This document shows, in pieces, positions 1 through 5,408 of a stretch of 6,423 nt of DNA (position 1 is its first letter; each line of letters begins with the position of its first letter). The stretch is from NCBI GenBank assembly GCA_045601285.1, contig JAZRZJ010000042.1, forward strand, positions 1 through 6,423. Reading direction: 5' to 3'. The position numbers were made by a program, and so were the translations under genes. Below the pieces are notes generated by a model, which saw only the letters and a list, made by a program, of their open reading frames with translations, was not told the origin of the DNA and searched no databases. This DNA comes from F23-B02 sp045601285 (GTDB lineage: Bacteria; Bacillota; Clostridia; Oscillospirales; Oscillospiraceae).

Positions 1-277
1 AGTCATGGATCTCGTCATAACAGGTGCTGCCGCTGAAGTCTGCGGATTCAAGCTCCGGGAAGTAGTCCATAAGCTCCAGATCCCGGGCGGATATAACGAC
101 TGTCAGCTGTTTGCTGTCTGTGGAATATTTCGAGCCGGAGAGCAGCACCTTGGAGCTGCCGAACAGGGGCCTCACATTCGGGCCGGCCGGATGGAAAGGA
201 CCGGACAGGCAGAACAGAACCGCACAGACGATAAAGACGGCGGCCAAAACGAGCCTGTACGCTTTTAATACTTTCAT
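1..277 (-). CDS. Membrane-anchored LRR-like surface protein, N-terminal part (runs off window)
   Basis: This is the first 92 residues of a protein whose gene continues beyond base 1. The start ATG (277-275) is preceded by a GAGG Shine-Dalgarno at 287-284 with 6 nt spacing. Residues 1-7 are basic (MKVLKAY). Residues 8-25 form a hydrophobic segment (LVLAAVFIVCAVLFCLSG) that would act as a signal anchor or uncleaved signal, so the rest should lie outside the membrane. Residues 56-90 hold the pattern LTVVISARDLELMDYFPELESADFSGSTCYDEI, split here as residues 58-73 and 74-90; the L-x-x-L-x-x-F-P-x-L-x-x-x-D-x-S-G-S pattern resembles a leucine-rich-repeat turn seen in clostridial surface proteins. 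The reading frame is open to the window edge. The family call is from memory of similar sequences, not a search. The gene is transcribed away from the tRNA operon and has its own promoter. Confidence 0.72.
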   Translation of the reverse strand, partial: MKVLKAYRLVLAAVFIVCAVLFCLSGPFHPAGPNVRPLFGSSKVLLSGSKYSTDSKQLTVVISARDLELMDYFPELESADFSGSTCYDEIHD

Positions 278-310
278 ATTTTTCCTCTTTATCTGTTCTT
301 GTAATTCATC

Positions 311-339
311 CGTATAGCATCGCCGTCTTTCGTTTGCAA
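311..339 (-). promoter_or_regulatory. Sigma-A-type promoter of the LRR-like gene
   Basis: Read on the minus strand, the -35 is TTGCAA (339-334), the spacer is 17 nt and the -10 is TATACG (316-311). Transcription would start near 304, leaving a leader of about 27 nt before the ATG at 277. The phased direct repeats at 349-423 lie immediately upstream of the -35, where an activator would bind. Confidence 0.6.
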
Positions 340-342
340 GGA

Positions 343-423
343 ATAATACTGATACCTCACGCAAATCTATCTGATACCTCACGGGAATCTACCTCACGAC
401 AAACCTTCATAATACTGATACCT
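343..423. repeat. Phased short direct repeats, candidate regulator-binding array
   Basis: The 13-mer CTGATACCTCACG occurs at 349-361 and again at 371-383. The two 22-nt units starting at 349 and 371 match at 19 of 22 positions. A shortened ACCTCACG lies at 391-398. The 15-mer ATAATACTGATACCT occurs at 343-357 and 409-423, exactly 66 nt (three 22-nt periods) apart. A 22-bp step is about two helical turns, so the full copies face the same side of the DNA. Relative to the inferred minus-strand start near 304, the copies fall at about -51, -73 and -115, with the partial one near -90. The tRNA promoter lies on the other side. The binding protein is unknown. Confidence 0.6.
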
Positions 424-453
424 GTAAGAAAGCAATTTTTTTGAAAAAAGCTA

Positions 454-482
454 TTGACAAAAACAAGGGCGTCTGCTATTAT
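454..482 (+). promoter_or_regulatory. Strong promoter of the tRNA-Asp/tRNA-Thr operon
   Basis: The consensus -35 TTGACA (454-459), a 17-nt spacer and the -10 TATTAT (477-482) are present, with an extended -10 TGC at 474-476. An A/T-rich tract (434-450) lies upstream and could act as an UP element. The expected start near 489 gives a leader of only about 5 nt before the mature tRNA-Asp, as is usual for stable RNA genes. Confidence 0.85.
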
Positions 483-493
483 AAGCAAGCCGT

Positions 494-570
494 GGCCGAG
501 TGGTTCAGTCGGTTAGAACGCCGGCCTGTCACGCCGGAGGTCGAGGGTTCAAGTCCCTTCTCGGTCGCCA
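494..570 (+). tRNA. tRNA-Asp (anticodon GTC)
   Basis: This 77-nt gene has an encoded CCA (568-570). The acceptor stem GGCCGAG pairs with CTCGGTC, with one G-T pair at position 2. The D-stem is GTTC/GAAC. The anticodon stem CCGGC/GCCGG encloses the loop CTGTCAC with anticodon GTC at 528-530. The T-arm is GAGGG-TTCAAGT-CCCTT with one terminal wobble pair. The discriminator base is G, as expected for Asp. It is the first gene of a two-tRNA operon. Confidence 0.96.
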
Positions 571-571
571 C

Positions 572-597
572 TGATGCCCCTTAAAAAAGGGGCATCA
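572..597 (+). other. Perfect 11-bp hairpin between the two tRNA genes
   Basis: TGATGCCCCTT (572-582), loop AAAA (583-586) and AAGGGGCATCA (587-597) form an uninterrupted stem. No U-tract follows (ACTTTGC), so it is unlikely to be a full intrinsic terminator. It starts 2 nt after the CCA of tRNA-Asp and ends 5 nt before tRNA-Thr. It could shield the tRNA ends, guide processing, or cause partial attenuation of tRNA-Thr; the role is inference. Confidence 0.7.
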
Positions 598-602
598 ACT
601 TT

Positions 603-661
<59 letters not shown>

Positions 662-678
<17 letters not shown>

Positions 679-714
679 AAAAAGCAGTTACCCTTTCGGG
701 TAGCTGCTTTTTTG
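662..714 (+). repeat. 53-bp direct repeat, copy 1 (tRNA-Thr 3' end plus terminator)
   Basis: These 53 bases recur without a mismatch at 832-884, an offset of 170 bp. Copy 1 covers the last 17 nt of tRNA-Thr including CCA and the whole terminator. Identity stops at 661/831 upstream and 715/885 downstream. Confidence 0.97.
682..713 (+). terminator. Intrinsic terminator of the tRNA operon
   Basis: The stem GCAGTTACCC (684-693) pairs with GGGTAGCTGC (698-707) around a TTTC loop, with one T-G wobble. Six Ts follow (708-713), and an A-run precedes the stem. It begins almost directly after the CCA of tRNA-Thr. An identical copy lies 170 bp downstream. Confidence 0.93.
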
Positions 715-731
715 CATTTGAGAAAAGATGA

Positions 732-745
732 GAACTGCCGACCTC
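732..745 (-). repeat. Inverted 14-nt scrap of the tRNA-Thr T-arm
   Basis: GAACTGCCGACCTC at 732-745 is the exact reverse complement of tRNA-Thr bases 645-658. It lies just beyond the terminator. A 14-nt match this close is unlikely by chance, and a read-through transcript could pair it with the tRNA T-arm. It may mark an inversion or an element end; the origin is inference. Confidence 0.75.
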
Positions 746-750
746 TTTAT

Positions 751-778
751 TAAATTGCCGCAGGCAATTTATTTTTTT
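751..778 (+). terminator. Second intrinsic terminator-like hairpin
   Basis: TAAATTGCC (751-759), loop GCA (760-762) and GGCAATTTA (763-771) form a perfect 9-bp stem followed by seven Ts (772-778). It is a good rho-independent terminator shape. No gene lies between the tRNA terminator and this one, so it serves as a backup or is left from a lost gene. Confidence 0.7.
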
Positions 779-787
779 AATCCGGCA

Positions 788-823
788 TCATAACACATAA
801 TGCGCAAGCATTATGCGTTATGG
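788..823. other. Long imperfect hairpin with GCAA tetraloop
   Basis: CATAATGC (796-803) pairs with GCATTATG (808-815) around a GCAA loop of the stable GNRA class. After one A-C mismatch (795/816) the stem continues with CATAAC (789-794) against GTTATG (817-822), plus a terminal T-G pair (788/823). No T-run follows. It resembles the palindromic intergenic elements that recur in bacterial genomes, but only one copy is visible here. Confidence 0.65.
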
Positions 824-848
824 CAGCTTCTTCTGCCCAGCAGCTCCA
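822..848 (+). pseudogene. Degenerate tRNA-Thr 3' fragment
   Basis: GGCAG (822-826), the altered loop CTTCTT (827-832) and CTGCC (833-837) mirror the T-arm of tRNA-Thr, followed by the intact 3' acceptor strand, discriminator and CCA (838-848). The normal seven-base T-loop TTCGAAT is lost, and no D-arm, anticodon arm or 5' acceptor strand precedes it, so it cannot be a working tRNA. It is the upstream end of the second repeat copy. Confidence 0.8.
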
Positions 849-884
849 AAAAAGCAGTTACCCTTTCGGGTAGCTGCTTTTTTG
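832..884 (+). repeat. 53-bp direct repeat, copy 2
   Basis: This is the exact second copy of 662-714, beginning inside the degenerate tRNA-Thr fragment and ending just after its terminator. The 117 bp between the copies hold no gene. The arrangement fits an attachment-site duplication after an integrative element decayed or left, or a local tandem duplication with decay. Confidence 0.97.
852..883 (+). terminator. Duplicate intrinsic terminator
   Basis: This is identical to the tRNA operon terminator: stem 854-863/868-877, loop TTTC and six Ts (878-883). With the hairpins at 684-707 and 751-771 it makes three terminator-like structures between the tRNA genes and the RHH-clpB promoter, which should isolate that promoter from tRNA read-through. 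Confidence 0.9.
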
Positions 885-889
885 TCGCC

Positions 890-906
890 GCAAGGCTTCG
901 CCTTGC
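890..906. other. Short perfect hairpin (7-bp stem)
   Basis: GCAAGGC (890-896), loop TTC (897-899) and GCCTTGC (900-906) are fully paired, with no T-tract after. The rest of 907-1007 is increasingly A/T-rich; I see no gene, RNA or further clear signal in it. Confidence 0.6.
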
Positions 907-1007
907 TGATTTATCCGCTTCGCTCTCCCTATGCGTTTTTTATTCTATTATTGATATTCCCAAGATTTTTCGCAATAAATATGTCGTTTCAAATAACTCG
1001 TATATTT

Positions 1008-1019
1008 ATTTATATAAAT
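1008..1019. promoter_or_regulatory. Palindrome ATTTATATAAAT, candidate operator
   Basis: This 12-bp perfect palindrome ends 3 bp before the -35 of the RHH-clpB promoter. Ribbon-helix-helix proteins bind short palindromes as paired dimers, so it is a plausible autoregulatory site. The tract is very A/T-rich, so chance occurrence or an UP element are real alternatives. Confidence 0.35.
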
Positions 1020-1022
1020 CTA

Positions 1023-1051
1023 TTGACAAATTAGTAAAATGCGGCTAATAT
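1023..1051 (+). promoter_or_regulatory. Consensus promoter of the RHH-clpB operon with internal inverted repeat
   Basis: The -35 TTGACA (1023-1028), a 17-nt spacer and the -10 TAATAT (1046-1051) are near-perfect sigma-A elements. Expected start is near 1058, giving a leader of about 22 nt. The inverted repeat ATTAG (1030-1034) N10 CTAAT (1045-1049) lies across the spacer and -10, where a bound repressor would block polymerase. I found no CIRCE element (TTAGCACTC-N9-GAGTGCTAA) and no CtsR heptad pair, the usual controls of clp genes in Firmicutes. Confidence 0.8.
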
Positions 1052-1080
1052 TAAAGCATAAAGAGAAAGAGAGAATAAAC

Positions 1081-1731
1081 ATGAAAAAGACACTTTACAG
1101 CCTTATGCTTTCCGACGAAGTTGTGGCGGAGATTGACCGCCTTGCACACAAATACGGCACAAACCGCTCCAATCTCATAAACCAGATACTTGCCGAGCAC
1201 GTGAACCTTGTGACTCCAGAGCGCAGAATTAACGATATTTTCTCTCAGATCGAGCAGCTTCTCTCCCCTTCCCGTGACATTGTTCCCTTCTTTGCTCCCA
1301 ATGCCCTCTCCATGAGCATGAAGAGCTCCCTTGAATACAAGTACCGCCCCACCGTAAAATACGAGGTGGAGCTTTTCCGCGGAAACGAGGAGGCCCTGGG
1401 TGAAATTACGGTTAATTTCCGCACCCAGTCTGCCGCGCTGCTGAACTCCATGGCAGAATTTTTCCGTCTGTGGAAAAGCATTGAGGACGTGCATCTGCGC
1501 CCCATACTTGGCATCAACTCTCCCCGTTACGCACTCTGTGACGGCAAGTTTGTACGCTCCATTGCAATTCCCGACCGCGATTGCTCCTCCTCCGAGCTTG
1601 CGCAGGTCATATCCGAATACATCAAGCTTTTTGACACCATGATGAAGGGCTATCTCGCAGGGCGCTTTGATGCCCGCGAGGTTGAAGCCTGCTACTTCTC
1701 TCTGCTGAGGAAAAGCCAGATTCTCATCTGA
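1081..1731 (+). CDS. Ribbon-helix-helix (CopG/Arc-type) protein in operon with clpB
   Basis: The product is 216 residues. Residues 3-9 (KTLYSLM) would be the DNA-reading beta strand. Residues 11-25 (SDEVVAEIDRLAHKY) and 27-41 (TNRSNLINQILAEHV) are the two helices, with the typical N-R-S-x-L-I turn of RHH_1/CopG proteins. CopG proteins are often only 45-100 residues, so most of this one (about 60-216) is an extra C-terminal region I do not recognise. It contains a strand-like stretch SSLEYKYRPTVKYEVELF (80-97) and helical segments, and may sense a ligand or partner. The in-frame ATG at 1039 is rejected because the -10 lies inside it; ATG 1081 has a weak purine-rich ribosome site (AAAGAGAG, ending 7 nt before). 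clpB starts 14 bp after its stop. A role as local clpB regulator is inference from position. Confidence 0.85.
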   Translation: MKKTLYSLMLSDEVVAEIDRLAHKYGTNRSNLINQILAEHVNLVTPERRINDIFSQIEQLLSPSRDIVPFFAPNALSMSMKSSLEYKYRPTVKYEVELFRGNEEALGEITVNFRTQSAALLNSMAEFFRLWKSIEDVHLRPILGINSPRYALCDGKFVRSIAIPDRDCSSSELAQVISEYIKLFDTMMKGYLAGRFDAREVEACYFSLLRKSQILI

Positions 1732-1732
1732 C

Positions 1733-1738
1733 GGGAGG
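1733..1738 (+). promoter_or_regulatory. Strong ribosome binding site of clpB
   Basis: GGGAGG lies 7 nt before ATG 1746, immediately after the stop of the RHH gene. It is much stronger than the purine-rich site of the RHH gene, so the shared message should yield more ClpB than regulator. Confidence 0.85.
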
Positions 1739-1745
1739 TCAGAAT

Positions 1746-4325
1746 ATGAACGCAAAAAACTTTACGAAAAAAACCTATGAGGCTCTGCAAAGCGCAACAG
1801 ACAAGGCGGGGCAGCTTAATAACCAGTACGTCACGCCCGAGCATCTGCTCTATGCGCTGATTGACTCCGAGGGCGGTCTTATCCCCACCATGCTGGGCAA
1901 AATGGGCGCTGACTGCGGCGCTATTCTCAGCGAGCTTGAAGCTGAGCTCAGGAAGCTTCCTCAGGTCAGCGGCAGCATTGAAACATACATTTCCAACGAT
2001 GCAAACCGCGTGCTTCAGGCGGCCGACAAGGTGAAAGCCTCCATGGGCGACGAATATCTCTCCGTTGAGCATCTCATGCTCGGCATTTTTGCCGCGGCAA
2101 CACCCGCAATCAAGCGCATTTTCGCTGACCACGGCATTACAAAAGGCAAATTTACCGAGGAGCTTGCAAAAGTGAAAAGCGGGCCCATAACCGGCGATAA
2201 CCCCGAAAGCACCTATGACGCACTTGCGAAATACGGCTCCGACCTTGTGGAGCGCGCACGCAGCAACGAGCTTGACCCAGTAATCGGCAGAGATGCCGAA
2301 ATCAGAAACGTCATTCGCATTCTCTCGCGCAAGACAAAGAACAACCCCGTACTCATCGGTGAGCCGGGCGTGGGCAAAACCGCCATTGCCGAGGGTCTTG
2401 CCCAGCGCATTGTCCGCGGCGACGTTCCCGACGGGCTTAAGAGCAAAACCGTTTTTTCTCTTGACATGGGCGCACTTATCGCAGGCGCAAAGTACCGCGG
2501 CGAATTTGAGGAGCGTCTGAAGGCGGTTCTGCAGGAAATCAAGAAGTCCGAAGGTCAGATCATTCTTTTCATTGATGAGCTACACACCATTGTGGGCGCG
2601 GGCAAAACCGAGGGCAGCATGGACGCGGGAAATCTGCTCAAGCCCATGCTGGCACGCGGCGAGCTGCACTGCATCGGTGCAACCACCCTTGACGAGTACC
2701 GCAAGTATATCGAAAAGGACGCGGCACTTGAGCGCCGCTTCCAGCCCGTCATGGTTGATGAGCCCACGGTTGAGGATACGATTTCCATTCTCCGCGGTCT
2801 CAAGGAACGCTACGAGGTATATCACGGCGTGAGAATCCACGACAACGCAATTGTTGCCGCCGCTACCCTTTCAAACCGCTATATCTCCGACCGCTTTCTT
2901 CCCGACAAGGCCATTGACCTTGTGGACGAGGCCTGCGCTCTTATCCGCACGGAGATTGACTCCATGCCCGCCGAGCTTGACGATATCCGCCGCAAGATAA
3001 TGCAGCTTGAAATTGAGGAAATGGCGCTTAAAAAGGAAACCGACAGACTTTCCATGGACCGCCTTGAAAAGCTCACCGAGGAGCTTGCAAACCTCAAGGA
3101 CAGCTTTAATGAGCACAAGTCCCGCTGGGAAAGTGAGAAAAACAGCGTTGAGGAAGTCAAAAACCTCAAGAGTGAGCTTGAAAAAATTCACTCCGAGATC
3201 GAGAACGCCCAGTTGAACTATGAATATGAAAAGGCGGCACGACTTAAATACTCCGACCTTCCCGCCCTTGAGGAAAAGCTTGCCGCGGCGGAGAAGCTCA
3301 GCGAGGAGCGCAAGGCCGAAAGCCTTGTACACGACACCGTAACCGACGAGGAAATTGCGGGCATCGTGGCAAAATGGACGGGCATTCCCGTGAGCAAGCT
3401 CATGGAGGGCGAGCGTGAAAAGCTTCTGCACCTTGACGATGTTCTCCACAGGCGCGTCATCGGTCAGGACGAGGCGGTTCAGCGCGTTACCGAGGCAATT
3501 CTGCGCTCCCGCGCAGGTATTGCCGATCCCAACAGACCCGTGGGCAGCTTCATGTTCCTGGGACCCACGGGTGTTGGCAAAACCGAGCTTGCAAAAGCAC
3601 TTGCCGAGTGTCTTTTCGACGATGAACACAACATTGTCCGCATCGACATGACGGAATACATGGAAAAGTTCTCCGTTTCCCGTCTTATCGGCGCGCCTCC
3701 CGGATATGTGGGCTATGACGAGGGCGGTCAGCTTACCGAGGCAGTCCGCCGCAAACCCTATTCCGTGGTGCTGTTTGACGAGATTGAAAAGGCTCACCCC
3801 GATGTTTTCAACATCCTGCTGCAGATTCTCGATGACGGGCGCATCACCGATTCCCAGGGCAGAACCGTTGATTTTAAGAACACCATTATCATCATGACCT
3901 CCAACCTCGGCAGCTCCTATCTGCTGGAGGGCATCACCGAAAACGGTGAAATCTCCGAAGACGCAAGAGAGCTTGTCATGGCGGAGCTGAAGCGCCGCTT
4001 CCGTCCCGAATTTCTCAACCGTCTTGACGAAATTCTCTGCTTTAAGCCCCTTACGAAAAACGAGCTCTGCGGCATTGTGGACAACCTTACGGCTTCCCTC
4101 CGGGGCAGACTTAAGGAGCGCAGCCTTGACCTTGAGATTACTCCCGAGGCAAAGCAGCTTATCGTCGACCGGGGCTATGACCCCGTATTCGGCGCAAGAC
4201 CGCTTAAGCGTTATCTGCAGTCGGCGGTGGAAACCCTCATCGCACGCACAATTCTCACAGGCGGCATTCCCGCAGGACACACAATCGTTGTTGACGTTTC
4301 AGACGGTGAGCTTTTGTGCAGATAA
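1746..4325 (+). CDS. clpB: ClpB protein disaggregase (Hsp100 AAA+ ATPase)
   Basis: At 859 residues this matches the usual ClpB length (857 in E. coli). As a hexamer it pulls polypeptides out of aggregates and hands them to DnaK/DnaJ/GrpE for refolding. Domains in order: two Clp_N repeats (about 1-145); AAA-1 with Walker A GEPGVGKT (205-212), Walker B LFIDE ending at E278 and arginine pair R330-R331; a long coiled-coil middle domain (about 405-525, E/K/L-rich); AAA-2 with Walker A GPTGVGKT (606-613), Walker B VVLFDE ending at E679 and sensor-2 GARP (816-819). The full-length middle domain and lack of an IGF/VGF ClpP-binding tripeptide separate it from ClpC and ClpA. All catalytic residues are intact. 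It is the second gene of an operon with an RHH protein. A GTG at 2172 preceded by GAGGAG could give an N-terminally shortened form. Confidence 0.97.
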   Translation: MNAKNFTKKTYEALQSATDKAGQLNNQYVTPEHLLYALIDSEGGLIPTMLGKMGADCGAILSELEAELRKLPQVSGSIETYISNDANRVLQAADKVKASMGDEYLSVEHLMLGIFAAATPAIKRIFADHGITKGKFTEELAKVKSGPITGDNPESTYDALAKYGSDLVERARSNELDPVIGRDAEIRNVIRILSRKTKNNPVLIGEPGVGKTAIAEGLAQRIVRGDVPDGLKSKTVFSLDMGALIAGAKYRGEFEERLKAVLQEIKKSEGQIILFIDELHTIVGAGKTEGSMDAGNLLKPMLARGELHCIGATTLDEYRKYIEKDAALERRFQPVMVDEPTVEDTISILRGLKERYEVYHGVRIHDNAIVAAATLSNRYISDRFLPDKAIDLVDEACALIRTEIDSMPAELDDIRRKIMQLEIEEMALKKETDRLSMDRLEKLTEELANLKDSFNEHKSRWESEKNSVEEVKNLKSELEKIHSEIENAQLNYEYEKAARLKYSDLPALEEKLAAAEKLSEERKAESLVHDTVTDEEIAGIVAKWTGIPVSKLMEGEREKLLHLDDVLHRRVIGQDEAVQRVTEAILRSRAGIADPNRPVGSFMFLGPTGVGKTELAKALAECLFDDEHNIVRIDMTEYMEKFSVSRLIGAPPGYVGYDEGGQLTEAVRRKPYSVVLFDEIEKAHPDVFNILLQILDDGRITDSQGRTVDFKNTIIIMTSNLGSSYLLEGITENGEISEDARELVMAELKRRFRPEFLNRLDEILCFKPLTKNELCGIVDNLTASLRGRLKERSLDLEITPEAKQLIVDRGYDPVFGARPLKRYLQSAVETLIARTILTGGIPAGHTIVVDVSDGELLCR

Positions 4326-4370
4326 AAAAACTCACACCCTTTACAATTGCGGTAAAGGGTGTGAGTTTTT
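4326..4370. terminator. Bidirectional terminator between clpB and the LysR gene
   Basis: CTCACACCCTTTAC (4331-4344) pairs perfectly with GTAAAGGGTGTGAG (4352-4365) over 14 bp with a 7-nt loop. Five As (4326-4330) precede and five Ts (4366-4370) follow, so it works in both directions. It starts directly after the clpB stop, and its T-run overlaps the stop codon of the minus-strand LysR gene (4371-4369). Confidence 0.93.
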
Positions 4371-5253
4371 ATTTTACCGAAAAGATTTCCTTGACGACCT
4401 CAACAAATTTTTCCGTTGCGGGTGACGGTGCAGGGCCTTTCCGCACTGCAATGCCGATATCGCGGTAAATCGGGGTGTCAAACTCCTTGAGCACAACATT
4501 AAAGGGCATTCGCTGGGTTACAAGCTCGGAAAGTATGGAAACGCCCAGTCCGCTTTCCACCATTGCCATGATGGAATAATCGTCATTGACCTCGCAGAAG
4601 CTGTCAAGGGGCTCCTGAAGCTCGGCGTGAAGCTGCATGAAAAGCTTTGACGCCTCGTTATGCCCGTCCTCAGAAAGCTTGATTATTCTCTCCCTGCTCA
4701 GCTCCTGCACGGGATAACTGCTGCTGCTTGCTCTCGGGTGGTCGGCGGGCAGCACTGCAAGAAGTCTGTCGCGGCGCAGAAGCGTGAAGTCAATTTCCTC
4801 CGCATAGGGCGCGGATATAAAGCCGCAGTCGATCTCTCCTGCGCGCAGGGCGTCCTCCGTGTCGGAATACTCCATATTCTGAAGCTGAAAATCAATTCCG
4901 GGATATCTTTTCTTGAACTCCTTGAGAATTGCGGGGAGCCACTGGGTCGATACGCTGGCACAGGAGCCGATGCGGATAAATCCCGTGTCAACTCCCCTTA
5001 GCTCGCTGGCACGCTCCTGCATACTCCGGTATTTGCCGCACAGCTCCTTAATATACGGAAGCATAACAAGGCCGTCAGAGGACAGGGAAAGTCCTCCGCG
5101 GCTTCTGTGCAGCAGATTAAGCTTCCACTCCTCCTCTATATCCGCAACCATACGGCTCACGGCGGACTGAGTGTAGCCAAGCTGGTCAGCAGCCTTTGAA
5201 ATACTTCCAAGCTCCACGACTTTTAAAAATGCCTGATACTTTCTGATTGACAT
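4369..5253 (-). CDS. LysR-family transcriptional regulator
   Basis: The product is 294 residues, the normal length for LysR regulators, which act as tetramers switching on nearby genes when they bind a small effector. Residues 1-60 form the winged helix-turn-helix, with the signature G-S-I-S-K-A-A-D-Q-L-G-Y-T-Q-S-A-V-S-R (16-34). The effector domain begins at about residue 87 (DTGFIRIGSCASVSTQWLP) and holds the usual ALRAGEIDCGF and ESGLGVSIL stretches. The upstream ATG (5268) is rejected because it has no spaced Shine-Dalgarno; ATG 5253 has GAGG ending 6 nt before it and gives the family-typical start MSIRKYQAFL. LysR targets are usually divergent neighbours, but here the upstream gene is read in the same direction and ends in a terminator, so the target and effector cannot be named. 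Confidence 0.93.
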   Translation of the reverse strand: MSIRKYQAFLKVVELGSISKAADQLGYTQSAVSRMVADIEEEWKLNLLHRSRGGLSLSSDGLVMLPYIKELCGKYRSMQERASELRGVDTGFIRIGSCASVSTQWLPAILKEFKKRYPGIDFQLQNMEYSDTEDALRAGEIDCGFISAPYAEEIDFTLLRRDRLLAVLPADHPRASSSSYPVQELSRERIIKLSEDGHNEASKLFMQLHAELQEPLDSFCEVNDDYSIMAMVESGLGVSILSELVTQRMPFNVVLKEFDTPIYRDIGIAVRKGPAPSPATEKFVEVVKEIFSVK

Positions 5254-5319
5254 ACCGCACCTCAGCATTCCCGAATTTCATATAATCCATGATATGTATT
5301 CGTTTGGGTAATGACTGGT

Positions 5320-5368
5320 TTTAGTATATATTATGCACAGCAAATATGCAATACAGTATAATACTAAA
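5320..5368. repeat. 8-bp inverted repeat around the LysR promoter
   Basis: TTTAGTAT (5320-5327) and ATACTAAA (5361-5368) are exact inverted arms 33 bp apart. One overlaps the -10, the other lies upstream of the -35 and touches the terminator of the preceding gene. Two separated half-sites fit the two-site binding of LysR tetramers in autoregulation. The arms are A/T-rich, so chance is possible. Confidence 0.4.
5323..5351 (-). promoter_or_regulatory. Promoter of the LysR gene
   Basis: On the minus strand the -35 TTGCAT (5351-5346), 17-nt spacer and -10 TATACT (5328-5323) are present. The leader to ATG 5253 would be about 63 nt. It sits inside an inverted repeat (5320-5368). Confidence 0.6.
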
Positions 5369-5399
5369 CACCCCCTCGGCAGATCACCGAGGGGGTGTT
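5367..5399 (-). terminator. Terminator of the SLH 5'-nucleotidase gene
   Basis: AACACCCCCTCGG (5367-5379) pairs with CCGAGGGGGTGTT (5387-5399) over 13 bp with a 7-nt loop. In the minus direction it starts 9 nt after the TGA and is followed by a short, broken T-run (TTTAGTATT). The stem is very strong and the T-tract poor. Confidence 0.75.
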
Positions 5400-5408
5400 G
5401 GCATATAA

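Noticed and set aside
5..317. Plus-strand frames at 5-268 and 111-317
   Set aside because: They are antisense to the minus-strand gene, which has a clear ribosome site, hydrophobic N-terminus and promoter.
343..423. Repeats at 349-423 as a CRISPR array
   Set aside because: The repeats are only 8-15 nt, the spacing is too short for spacers, and no cas gene is present.
800..1048. Small plus-strand frames starting at 800 and 813
   Set aside because: They run through a GCAA-loop hairpin, a tRNA fragment and a terminator, have no ribosome site, and end inside the RHH-clpB promoter.
1039..1080. Upstream ATG 1039 as start of the RHH gene
   Set aside because: The -10 element (1046-1051) and the expected transcription start near 1058 lie downstream of it, so that codon would not be in the main transcript.
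1023..1080. CIRCE or CtsR operator before the RHH-clpB operon
   Set aside because: Neither TTAGCACTC/GAGTGCTAA nor paired GGTCAAA-type heptads is present; ATTAG-N10-CTAAT only loosely recalls the CIRCE ends and lacks its core.
1051..1755. 234-residue open frame antisense to the RHH gene
   Set aside because: The sense frame has an RHH domain, promoter and operon partner; the antisense frame is low-quality sequence with no supporting signal.
2871..4280. 469-residue open frame antisense to clpB
   Set aside because: It lies wholly opposite intact clpB, has no ribosome site or recognisable domain, and is explained by the codon bias of clpB leaving the opposite frame free of stops.
5254..5268. 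Upstream ATG 5268 as start of the LysR gene
   Set aside because: GGGA directly abuts the ATG with no spacing, whereas ATG 5253 has GAGG at a good distance and gives the family-typical N-terminus.
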